Assembly: GCF_022376445.1 (NCBI RefSeq)
Contig: NW_025954962.1
Span: 372,001 to 436,000 of the forward strand
DNA length: 64,000 bases
Source of the DNA: Fomitopsis serialis
Taxonomy: Eukaryota > Basidiomycota > Agaricomycetes > Polyporales > Fomitopsidaceae
Direction: 5' to 3'
In this document: positions 45,726 through 56,437 of the stretch, piece by piece
Layout of the letters: the number at the start of each line of letters is the position of its first letter
Numbering within the stretch: the first letter of the stretch is position 1
Notes under the pieces: generated by a model
Told to the model about the DNA's origin: nothing
Databases searched by the model: none
Seen by the model: only the letters and a program-made list of their open reading frames with translations
Translations under genes and position numbers: made by a program

Positions 45726-48700
45726 TCAGTTGCGTTTCCGCTTCTTGGTGGCTCGTTCTTTTCTCTTCTGGGCCCGGACCTGATATATTCATGAGGCGTA
45801 GAAGAAGGCCAAAGGATAGGCAACGTACCTCTTTCTTCATCCTAGAGTCTACCATCACGTAACGTCCCTTGACGCCCTTGGGCCTTCCCTTCAAGCCCTT
45901 GTGAGAACCTTTGGCTACGACGACCTTGACCTCCTTCTTTTGCTTCTTCGCAGCTCCCTTTTGCATGAGCTTCTCGATCTGCCTTGCCTTCTCTCGTTCT
46001 GTCATGTCGGAGGTTTCGTTGACACCCTCAGCTTTCTTCATGGCCTTCTCAAGCCTCTGCGCAGCCCTGAACTTCTTCCGTGCCTTCGCCTCAGCGACCT
46101 TCTTTATTGGCCGCGCGTCGAGGGCACGCATCTTGGCGCGCAACGCGTCGACGGCCTCTTTGGTGACGGGGATGTTGGCCTTGTAATGCTTCTCCTCATC
46201 GTCCAGGAACCAAGGCGGGAGACCGTCCTTTGCGTTGAGGGAATAACGATTGAAGCCGTCGTTGATTAAGTGGGTCCGCGTCTTCTCCCTGTTGACAAGT
46301 TGTTGTGCAATCGTGACGGCCTCAGGCGTGACGAGGCCATGCTCTGTGTGCAATACCATGAGCACGCTATACACTAGTCGTAGGGTGTCAGAAACTTACT
46401 CTGAATGTGAGCCTGCTTGAGCTCGTCTTCGTTCTCATCTTCGACATCCCACATCCCTTCGTCGGCATGGTCCGGCTCCTGAGGAACGACCTCGAAATCA
46501 TCTTCATCTTCGCTCGACTGGGTTCGCCGACTGTGTCAGCAGTGAGAAATGATAATTATAGCCCGTACCGACCTCCATTTGGACGTCAGCATCAGCGAAG
46601 CTTCGTCTTCGTCTGACTCCCCTTCCTCCTCTTCGTCTTCGTCGTCTGGAATATCTATATCTGCTCCCGCGAAGCAGTCTTGGCTGAACCAAACTTGTGC
46701 TGCCCGGCTGAGCGGTCCTGCCGCCGATGGTGGCTCTGCGAGGCGGGCTTTCTTCCGACTTCGCCCCTCGCCCGGAGCGTCTCCCGCTATCCGCCGCTTC
46801 TTCGCAGGTGCAGAGTTCGCCGCTACCACGTTGTCCTCTTCGTCGCTCGAGTCCTCGTCCGAGCTGGAATCCTCGCCTGCCCTCTCCTTCGCCGCCTCAA
46901 ATTTGTCCCACCCACCCTCTTCTTCGCTCTCGTCGCCGCTCTCGTCATCGCTCCCCTTCTCCTTGATACCGTCCCACTCCTCGCGGTGCTTGGCGTTCTT
47001 CCGCGCTTCCTTCACTCTGTACTTCGCGTCGCGATCGCGCAGGTGATCGCGGTACGCGTCGTACAGCCCGTCGAGTTGGGCCTCAAGGCCCGCGACTTTG
47101 CGCTCCTCTTCCTCGTCCGAGTCAAGTGCAGCGTCCTCCTCGGCGTCGTCAGCGCTGGAATCCTCATCGCTCTCTGCATCGTCTTCCTCAGCCAATCTCG
47201 TAGCGCCACCCCTGCGCTTCAGCGCTTTGGTGGCGTTGTCGAGGTCGAACACGTCCTCCTGACCGAGGCTCAACGCCGCATCGGTCTGCTCCAGACCAAT
47301 GTCGAGCGGAGCGGTCATCTGGAGCTGCATGCGCTGGATGGTCCGCTGCTTGATCTCATTCGCCCGGCGGCGTTCGCGCTTGGTGCGTCCTGCAGCCTCC
47401 GCGTTCAGACGCTCGAGCTGTTACGTTGTCTTGAGCAACGTAAAACGCGGTCGCGGAGTGATTAGAAGCTCACCTCATTTTGGATCTCGGTCTCCTCGTC
47501 GACTTCTTCCGTTATTTCCACGGTCTCCGTGAGCTCTTCCGTGGGCTTCGTCTTCACGTCGAGACCAAGCTGTGTGTGAAGATACGTCAGGCAGTGTGGG
47601 AGTGGGTTTATTTGGGTGACCCACCTCTTCGCGCAGACTCGTCCGCCACCTGATGAGCGCCTTGAAGTCGCCCTTGCCGAGTACCTTGAGATCCTCACAA
47701 TTTGCGACGACGTCTGGCGTTGTGACGTCCATCTTCAGCCACCTGCGGACAGTATTCGCATTGAGAAAAAAAGTTTGAGGCGGGTGATTGATACGACTTA
47801 CTCTTTCTCCTCTTCGGTCCCAAAGGTGATCTTGTTCACCGTTCCGAGGAAGGCAATCGCATCGGGACACCGGATGAAGTCGGCAGCGCCGGACTTTTTG
47901 AAGAGAATATAGTCGCCCTCGTCGTAGCCATCACGATGCCGACGTTTCTTCTCTGGCTGGAACACATTGGTCTGGTGGTTCTTGGACGAGGTCACCTTGT
48001 CACCGTCTTCCGGTGATGCAGCAGAGAGATCCTTGAAGACGTGTTTGGGCTCGAAGAATTTCGGGTCGATGTGCTTGGGCGCGAGGAAGTCCCTACAGAC
48101 GACGAAGATTTCTGCGGAGACAATCCTAGAGGCGTGTAAATAGCCATATCAGAGTACACTTTTCCATAGCACGTACCTAGAAGATGGGGGCTTCGTCGCC
48201 TCGACCTTGCCAAAGAGCTGGTTGAACACCCAGATGAGGTTGTTGTAGTCAGCACTCCGGAAGACCTTCGTCACGAACGTGCCGCCCTTGACGAGGAACT
48301 CTACCGCAAGTTTCATACTCATGAGCACGAGCTCGGACTGGCTGTACGCGTCCTGGACCCAGGCCGAACCGACGTTCGGCGCACCGTCGTGCAGCACGAC
48401 GTCGGCCTTCCAGTCCTTCAGCTCGCCGCGGATCAGGTTCCGGCATTGCGGGGTGGTGATGTCGGAGGCAAACGTGACGACGTGAGGAATAGGTTTGATA
48501 GGGACCAAATCAACGCCTAGTGAGGAGCAGAACGGTGAGACAGCTTGAGGGGTCGCAAAGACCGTATGCACGCACCAACTATCACGCTACTCGGCGGCAT
48601 GTACTTGCTCGCCACCTGCAGCCAACCACCCGGCGCGGCACACAGATCTATGCAACATCGTGCAGTCTCCAGGAACGAGTACTTTTTGTTCAGCTGAATG

Positions 48701-48852
48701 AGCTTGAATGCCGAACGGGCACGGTAGCCCTGCTCTCTGTTCACAGAATATTCAGTATACTGAAGCCCTAGTTTCAGAGCATGCACCCACTTTGCGAGCT
48801 TGTAGTACTTGTCGAGACGACCCTTTCCTGTCTTCTTCTGCGCCTTACCCAT
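45726..48852 (-). CDS. SPB1: rRNA 2'-O-methyltransferase Spb1 (FtsJ3 family)
   Basis: Nucleolar AdoMet-dependent methyltransferase that modifies 25S rRNA and is needed for 60S assembly. Exons on the minus strand: 48852-48791, 48736-48576, 48516-48177, 48125-47802, 47742-47625, 47569-47474, 47417-46573, 46530-46400, 46343-45829 and 45779-45726, 881 residues, no break. The FtsJ/RrmJ domain fills the first ~220 residues: start [20 protein letters not shown], AdoMet-binding [38 protein letters not shown] and [18 protein letters not shown]. The middle is very acidic with coiled coil. The C-terminal Spb1 domain is basic ([20 protein letters not shown]) and ends in KKRKRN. Its start faces TMEM256 across 299 bp. 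Confidence 0.95.
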
Positions 48853-49151
48853 GGTGAGTGACCGCCAGTAGACGGGGCGAGGCGGATTCGAAGTTTTGGT
48901 TAACCAATTGGTCAAGAAGTCGGCGATCGAGATCTGCTACAGGCTGTTGACATGTGTTTTGGATCTGATCGAATTGGGCACTCAACGCCTCATGGGCGCT
49001 ACGGTTGTAACCTGGGCTGCGTGTCGTTGGTAACGCTTCGCTAGTTGCATTCAATAGTGAGACTGCTGTGAGCGTTGATTATCCCGCGTATTGCCCGTGC
49101 TGCCGTTCGACTGACGCATTTATCCATATCTTTGAGCCTACCCACATTTCT

Positions 49152-49953
49152 ATGCCCTCACCCTCAGATAGCACGCCGCTCTTGGGAAGCATGGCATCGT
49201 CTTTCCCCAACTCTAGGATTCTCTGGAAAACCGGGGCTCTTTTCAGTAAGCAGAGTCATTGAGGCCCTGTGGAGGCACATGGATTGATGGGTTGACTTGC
49301 TAGCTGCCATTGGCATGCTCGCTGGCGCATTCGGGGCTCACGGACTGCAGAAGAGGCCGGGTGTTACACCGGACAACATTCGTGCATGGGGAAGCGCGGC
49401 TCAATATGCGGTAGGTACATTTGTTATTTTACACAGCATCGACGCACCGGGCCACTCAGTGGTGTCTGAATGGCTGGAGCTGTCTTGAAGGCGTATGGGG
49501 CACCTCGGCGTCGGGGTATCGGTGCCCTCAGTCACTGGTGTACCGTTGCCGTGCTGCCCTGTACGCAGACTGTCCGGAGAGAATACTCTACATTGCTCAC
49601 CATGGGGGTCTTGCATGACATGCACAGGTGTTCAACGGGCTTGGGCTGCTATTGATTTCCATGCATCCGCGGTTTGCGACTCACAAATTTGCGGGACCCG
49701 CCATCGCCGCGGGAGGCTTCATCTTCTCTAGCAGCATCGTCGCGTTAGTTCTGGCCCGAGACAAGTGAGTCGTTTGACCCAAGTCGTTCATGCTGAATTC
49801 GAGTGCGACGCTTGCCTCGCGCAGGTTCAGGTGGATGGGACCCATCACTCCGCTGGGCGGCTCGCTCATGATTGCAGGGTAAGTGCGGGGCAAGGTCGAG
49901 GCTGCTGGAGCTGATTCGATGCACCTCGCAGGTATATTGCCTTGGCGTTGTGA
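49152..49953 (+). CDS. TMEM256/DUF423 small membrane protein
   Basis: DUF423 family (TMEM256 in animals), small four-helix membrane proteins of unknown function. Exons 49152-49245, 49304-49410, 49628-49764, 49825-49878 and 49932-49953, 137 residues, phases consistent. Family signatures are IGMLAGAFGAHGLQ, IRAWGSAAQYAVFNGLGLLL, FAGPAIAAGGFIFSSSIVAL, FRWMGPITPLGGSLMIAGY and IALAL at the extreme C-terminus. A hydrophilic N-terminal tail of about 25 residues precedes helix 1. Intron 2 is 217 nt, three to four times longer than the others here; I found no extra exon in it. The divergent neighbour is SPB1. Confidence 0.88.
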
Positions 49954-50438
49954 GGACCTCGTTGAGTGACGCAACATGGCCTGGATGTGGAGCTGTTCAG
50001 GTCGAATGTCTGTATCTGGAGATAGTCTGTAGTCTGCTCTGTCGTCTGCTATGCAATGCATCCCCTCTCGTCGCATATATTCAAAACAAACCTGCTGCAC
50101 ACTGGATACGGAGCAGGAGAACGAAGGGAGCCCAAAAGGGCCGTGGAGGGCACGCGCGGGGCACGAGGCGCATGTTGAAACGGTCACATGACATGGTGCA
50201 CAACGTGTCTTCTCCGCTTGAAACGGCGGCGGTGGCCGTGGGCGACAGCGGCTGCTTGTTCGCGACCTTGTCATCACCCACCATCCCCAGCGCCCTCCCG
50301 CCCCCGCGTCCCCCGCCCGCCCCGGTCACCCCCACATCCCCCCGGCCCACTGCACCTCAGATCAGCGTCAATCGGTGAGCCAGCTCGCCTCCCTCTCCCC
50401 CGTCCCATCTCATTTCCCTCTTAGCGCCCCGTCTCGTG
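49954..50438. other. Intergenic region
   Basis: No gene recognised. The right half (about 50270-50430) is a strongly C-rich plus-strand tract leading to the zinc-finger gene start, typical of a basidiomycete leader. Confidence 0.5.
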
Positions 50439-52435
50439 ATGGCCGATCCTACCCTTCGCGCGTCCCTCCAATATTCCTACTCGTTTCCCACCAGCCTCGT
50501 TGACTACTCTCAATCGCGACCCGCCAAGCGGCGCGCCAGTGCATCTGCGCACTTTCTCCCCTCCGAAGAAACCTTCAATCCGCGACCGTATCAGCCCTCA
50601 CACTCGCTGCCCTCGCAACCGCGGCAATCTCAAGCCCAAGCCCAAGCCCAGGCTCGAGCTCGAGCTCAGGCTCAGGCTCGGCCCAAGCGGAAGCTGAAGC
50701 CCAAGTCCGAGCTCAAATGCAAGCCCAAACCCAATCTGCGTCTCCTCTACGTCTTCCCGCCAAAACTCCTCGCGCAATCGTGGCCTACAGAGTTTGGATC
50801 CCTCTCTGACCGACCCGGGGCGGTCTTCATTCACCCACCCTTCACCAACTTCCCAGATGCCGATCGTACAAAGACGGCCTTACCTACAACCTGATGGCCG
50901 CCAATCCTGAATGGTTTCTCGATACCGCCGACTTCATCGCACCAGTAATGACAATCCGGACGCGATCGGCTACCCGTCCCAACTGGAACCGCCTCGCGGG
51001 TGGTGTCCTCAGAAGAAGAAGGAAGGGTGGCCGAAGGCGAAAACCCTCCCCGCCTTCGCTGCACCTTCTGTCGCCGGTATTATTCAGGGGCGAATGCCAA
51101 GAGTATGTGGAGGCGACATGTGCTCGAAAAGCACAAGATCGCTATGGCAAATCGCCGCGATAACCAACCGGTAGAGGAGGTCGTGCTGCCAACAGTGAGT
51201 CCTCTGCACTAACAGTATGATCTGGTACTGATTTTGCACATCAGAGGAAAACCGGACCTCGAGCGGAAGCAAGAATGGCAAGCGTACGGACGACGAGTCG
51301 AGTGGCTCCGTCTCCAACGCCCAAGCCTCGGGCAGCGCTCATGCCCTTGATTCCTCCGACGAAGAGTCAGAGCAACCTGCTCGCCTTCCTCAGTCTCGTT
51401 CAGACGAAGCGGAGCCCGACTTCTTTGGCGCTATAAACACGTCTAGTACTCCGCCTCTGACGCCCGGTGGACCGTCGCCCTCTCGGTCAACCCAGAAAAA
51501 CACGGAGGCTTCGATCGCCTTACGACCCTCTCGCCACGCCGGTGTTTCGCAACTCACCGCGCCTCTCGCGCCAGCCATGGCGCTTCAGCCCCAGCCATCC
51601 GCTGTATGCCAGAGGGGACAGGGACTACCGCTCGGAATGCTTGTGCGTGGGGCGGCGAGTCCCATGATTAATGGGCTGGATAATAGTCCTTTCGTCGTCG
51701 TTCCTGGCAGTGACCGCAAGAAGAAGAACATTTTCAACAGCCCATTCGTATCCAAAGAATCGGATAGGATTAGCATCTTTGGTCAATCCCCGGCGCGCTT
51801 GTTGTTCGACAGCACGCCTTTCAGCTCAAGGACGACTCCGTTCTCTCTCTCGGAACCCCAGTTCGCGGACTCACCTCTTAACCGTGCCGAGCGCGATGGT
51901 CTCCGTGTCTCTTCCCTCACGGAGGCGACCAAGAAGTGGCAAGCCGAAGCGGCCGCAGGCTCTCCTCGAAAGACGACAGCTGCGGAAGCGTCGGGCTTGT
52001 TGGGCCCCATCGAGCTCCAGGGCGACGACCTGTTCTCGGAGGGCATGTACAGCAGCTGGGTCGACCTTAACGCGAATCTGAGGGCAGCACCCACAGTCCC
52101 GCTCGTGCGCGTCCTGTCGAGAGTCCCGTCGTGCGCACCCAGCAACCCACTAGCTTGTCTGCTGTCACGAAGGGCAGCTCGGGGTTGTCGAGCGCTGGGC
52201 CGGGCCTCATGGACGCGTTTTTGTCCGGCAAGGTAAGGTCAAGAAGATCGAGTTGTCGTCCGATGACGATTCTGATTCGGACATGAGTGGTCCAAGCTTT
52301 GGGTCACCCATCCGTCTCAGCAAGGGGACCAGGCGTGCGTTCTCCAGTACCTGGTCCAAGGACAACGACGGGGATACAGAGATGGCGGAAAACCACCCGA
52401 AGAAACGTCGCAGGACCTTCAGCGGTCGCGACTAG
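50439..52435 (+). CDS. C2H2-type zinc-finger-containing nuclear protein, about twelve frame breaks
   Basis: One intron, 51195-51244. The N-terminus MADPTLRASLQYSYSFPTSL is followed by a Gln-Ala repeat tract. A conserved-looking block reads through GLTYNLMAANPEWFLDTADF, DNPDAIGYPSQLEPPRG and then a single finger-like unit LRCTFCRRYYSGANAKSM with WRRHVLEKHKIAM (Cys-x2-Cys, later two His). The C-terminal half is Ser/Pro-rich with an acidic patch (LSSDDDSDSDMSGPS) and a basic tail KKRRRTFSGRD. The readable frame steps back one base repeatedly: near 50680, 50735, 50770, 50866, 50952, 51000, the splice at 51194, twice near 51490, and near 51636, 52105 and 52232. Restoring one base at each gives about 652 residues. 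No family name is known to me; DNA or RNA binding is inferred. Confidence 0.6.
50631..50735 (+). repeat. Hexanucleotide-type repeat encoding Gln-Ala/Arg-Ala
   Basis: Degenerate CARGCY/CGAGCT hexamer array within the zinc-finger gene. In the correct frame it encodes alternating Gln-Ala, Arg-Ala and Glu-Ala; a one-base loss near 50680 makes the published frame read Pro-Lys instead. Confidence 0.8.
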
Positions 52436-53389
52436 ATCCTCCCTGTGCAACTCACATCCCGTCGGTCCCCCTCCATCAGCACAAGACGCCTATTCGCTTT
52501 GCAACTAGAACGACGCGCACCGTCGCGCCCCCCTACACGCCTATCACCGTCTTGTCGATCTGAAGTTTGTTTTGTCCGCTCTGAAGGTTGCTTTGTCGTC
52601 GCTCTCTGGACAGCGCACGACGACGATCCCTCGCCTACATTGATTTGTGGTGGGCCTCGGTCGACGTCGATCCGCTGGCAGTCCTGTCCAAGTATGCATT
52701 CCCCTTTGATGTATAACATCGTACACTATCCCGAGCCTGCGTAGTTTCTTGTCTCCCTTTCCCATCTCGACTACTATTTATGACTCGACAGATGTCGCAC
52801 CTTGGTTCCTCGACCTCCTCCGTTCTGAATGGGCAGCCAAGTGTTTTTGTGATCGCGTCTCCTCCGTATGCCTACCCTTTCTCCCACTATTGTACATTAA
52901 GGACTATTGTCTAGTCGCGGCTAGTGTACGTACGATTACTAGTCGCGTGAGTTGGGTTGTTTGTGGTGCATCTTGTTTGATGCCGTGTACCCTGTGGTCT
53001 TGAGGATGTATCGAAAGCGAATATCACTTATTTCAGTTCAGACTTCTATGTGTACACGCGTCGGCAGGCTGACGACGCAGATTTCGGGGTTGAATGTGTG
53101 CTTTTCATAACCATAGCTGTCTCATACACAACAAGACAAGATATACGTGGACGCTGAAGACGGAAGCGAAGATGCGCGAAGCAAGGAAGCACAGCGAAGG
53201 TGAAGAGAGGGCGGGTGGGGGTAGGGGGTGTAGTGGAGGGACAGGCATGAGGATTGTGGTATGGCACACAATGTTCGTAGCCAGATGGAAAGAGAAAGAT
53301 GTACGGAAAGGAACGAGGAATGAAGAGATCATGACGGTCATAAACACAAGATGGAAACATAGGATGTAAGGAGAGGAAGCCAGGCGGAG
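52436..53389. other. Intergenic region between convergent genes
   Basis: Nearly 1 kb between the stops of the zinc-finger gene and BYR4. No gene recognised. Confidence 0.5.
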
Positions 53390-56120
53390 CTAGTACTGAC
53401 GGCATGCCAACGCACGAATCTCGAACAGATACGACCGATCGGGCTCGCCAGAGGAGTCTGTCCGTGCTAGTGAGAGCCAGCCCTTCATCTCGGCGCGATG
53501 TCGCTCTTGCGCGACGCGGCAGTTGTCCGCGAACGACGCGTCGACGTCGCACACCATCGATGCACGCGAACCGCGGTCGCTTTCGCTCCCGGAACGCGTC
53601 CGCGAATGGCTTCGTGCCGGGCTGGGTGGCTGAGTACGTGTCGCCTCGCTGGGTGTTGCGGATATTTGTTGGCTGGCACGAATCGTGCCGCCCTTCGCCT
53701 CCCATTCGTCTTCGTCCTCGTCGTCCGCAAGGTCGGCGAAGACGTCGGGTTCTTCCTCGTCCGGCGGTAATGTCGATATCCAGCACATGCGCGAGGGGTC
53801 GAATATCATTGTGCCCACTACGCGTGCACCTGCTGCAAACGAGCTTACCGGCGAACCCATGGAGGAGCCAGTGAGGTGTGTAATTAGTGCAGGGCGGGTC
53901 GAAGAACCGACTGCTGAGTCAAAGTCGCGCAGAGCTTGGTCGTTACCCTCCCAGCGCAAGGTAATGGGGTTCCACTTCATCTCTCCGACGACTGTCTCGC
54001 GAATCAGTGTCTGTAGGATGCTGAGCGCATTACATGGGCGCTCACCTTTCGTTGCTCCTGTGCCGCCTAGGTTCCGAATCAAAGTAGGCTTCCTTCGGGT
54101 CTGCATTGCGGAAGGAGAGGTCTGCGTTTTCTTCTTCTTCACACCCAGATCCTCAGAGTGCTTCGACAACGCAGCGGCTGGTGGAGATTCAGGCTTTCCT
54201 GGGAAGTCTATGCGCCCCGTACGCTTCAGCGTCTTCGCAGGCGGCGCGCCTTTTGAAAGCTCTGCACAAAGCAACGCCACGCGAGTCCTCAGTAACAATC
54301 CGTCCACGATGGAACAAAGCAACTTACCATAACTACTCGAAGACAGCTCGCGTTTTCCTTTTCTCCGCAACGTGCCCTTGCCCAATGCAGAGTCGTGCGC
54401 GCCGGAAGATGCAGCTTTCGCATATGTTGCGCCTGGTACACGATTGCCGTAGCCTTTGGGCTCGACCCGAAACTGCTCCTCTTTGTCCCGGTCGAGAGGA
54501 AGGTCATCGAACCCATCGAGCTCGGCGCCATCGCCATACGTCCGTTGCCGCTTCGGACGTTTCATAACTTTCGGTGCGGTAGAGGCAGGCTCTTCGTTTG
54601 CGCGTGCCCAAGCCGGGACTTCATGGAGGAGGCCGACGGCGGTCGTGGGGGAGGGAGAGGGGATTGCGAACGGGGAGCGACTGCACTCGTAGGGGCAGGG
54701 AAGACTGAAGAGATGGGAGTGCGTGACTTCCAACGTGACGACGACGTGGGCATGGTGAGGCGCAGAGCAGCTGGGTTGGAGGACGGAGTCGACGGGCGCG
54801 TCGGAGGCACGTTGTACTCGAGGCCGTGGATCCGACTCGTAGAGTTCGCCTGCATCTTGGCCCGAGAAGACGCAGTTGGCGCATTGTAACTGGCCTGCAC
54901 AGGGCTCGAGCCCGATCCCGAGCCCGATGCCTGGGCATTGTGAGAAGACTCGGATAGCGATGGTAAGGACGCCTTGCGTCCAAGCTTGTGCGTCGATGAT
55001 GGTGACGTTGGCTTGAGGCCGGAATGTGACTTCTGTATCCGCAGGCCACCAGGCTTCGGGGTGAGGAAAGACACGGGGGAAGTGGGCGCAGCAGCAAGCG
55101 CTTGGCTATAGGTTTGTGAGCGTACCGGCTGACTAGGCCGTGATGGGGGGATGGAGGCGTCCCAATCTTTCGCAGCTGCGACGCGGATGAGATCGGCGGG
55201 GTGTTTGGTGATTTTGCACGATCTGTCTTAAGCCGCGATGGTGGCCGTATTGCCGTCGGCGGACGGGGAGGCGCACTCCTGCTGCGATTGCTTGGAGCAG
55301 CCCGCTTGGTCGATTTCGACGTGAGCAATCGGCTGGGGCTCAACTCAACGTCGTTGTCAATAACGAGACCCATTTCGAAGTCGTCTTCGGGGTCAGGGCT
55401 CGTGATCTTGACACGCTCGTCAGTGAAGGCGGTCTTCTTCTTGATCTCGAGGATTTTGGCAAGCTTCTTGCCTCCTGACTGGGTCTCAAAGAGACCTGTC
55501 GGGATGACAAGACCATCCAGCTCGCCGTCCTCATCTTCATCCTCGTCCTCCGTCTCGGTCTCCGGCAGCGACGCAGACGTGTAATTTGATGATGACGCGT
55601 TGTCGGCGAAGCCCAGTGTGGAGTAAGCGTCGGAGGATTGGGAGGAAGATGTCTGATCTCGGTCGCCCCATTCGAGGGACGCCTTCGAAGAGCGATGGGA
55701 AACGGGTCTCAAAGAGAGTTGTGTAAGTTCGGACGGCAAAGCAAAATCGTCCTCAAAATCTTCGTCAATGACGGGGGGAGGAGGGCGCGTGGATAGCTTG
55801 GGCAGGGCGGCGACCTTGATGGTAGACACGCCCTCCTCGTCCTCCTCGTCCGGTGGGGTGGGGAGAGGTGGCCTGATAGTGAACATCTGAGAGGACTTCC
55901 TCGAGGACTCGGCGCGGGCAGCTATGCCGTCCAGGACATGCTGTGCTTTTGCGCCTCCAGTCTTCCCGAGGTCCATCTCGACATCCCAGTCCTCGGCGGT
56001 GTCGTCCTTATCGTCCTCCGCATCTGAGGCGTGAATCGAATCGCCGTCGGGGAAGTCAAAGTCGGCGTCAGGCCACTCTTCCTTGGAGAGGACTATTAGG
56101 GGGGCCGGAATGGTGGACAT
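53390..56120 (-). CDS. BYR4: Byr4/Bfa1-type cytokinesis checkpoint scaffold (two frame breaks)
   Basis: Scaffold half of the two-component GAP (with Cdc16/Bub2) that restrains the Spg1/Tem1 GTPase before septation; acts at spindle pole bodies. Exons on the minus strand: 56120-54328 and 54261-53390. The N-terminal EEWPDADFDFPDGDSI and WDVEMDLGKTGG are typical of the family. So are the central RTYGDGAELDGFDDLPLDRD and KGYGNRVPG, and the C-terminal TMIFDPSRMCWIS, EEEPDVFADLADDEDED and RSYLFEIRALACRQY. One base is missing near 55212 (A run on the coding strand) and one near 54605. Restoring both yields 888 residues and a divisible length. The middle third is Ser/Pro-rich and poorly conserved. Confidence 0.85.
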
Positions 56121-56437
56121 CGCGTAGACCACGGTTGGCAGGGAATTAGGGCCCAAGCGTCGGGGCGAGAGGTATTAAATTGGTGACGAGATAAGATGTG
56201 AGAGAGCAAGAAAGACTATTGCGCGAACATCGAGGGGGGCGCGGGGGATAAGGGTAGGGAGGGCGAGCCTGTACTGCTGGAGCGAGGCGAATACTTGAGC
56301 GGAAGGGCGAGAGGGCGGCGGGCCTCGTGTCGAGCGGGATGCAGTCGCTCACAACACACTGCCGAGGGGCGCCCAGCCATGCCCAAACACCGTGGCCAAA
56401 TAAACACACATGTAAACACACCCCGCCACACACGCGT
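56121..56437. other. Short intergenic region between BYR4 and NRDE2
   Basis: 317 bp on the same-strand junction: BYR4 promoter and NRDE2 3' end. Nothing else seen. Confidence 0.5.

Noticed and set aside
10959..56120. Repeat-induced point mutation as the cause of broken genes
   Set aside because: Breaks are single-base losses, not C-to-T changes, and the affected exons are not AT-enriched or full of stop codons.
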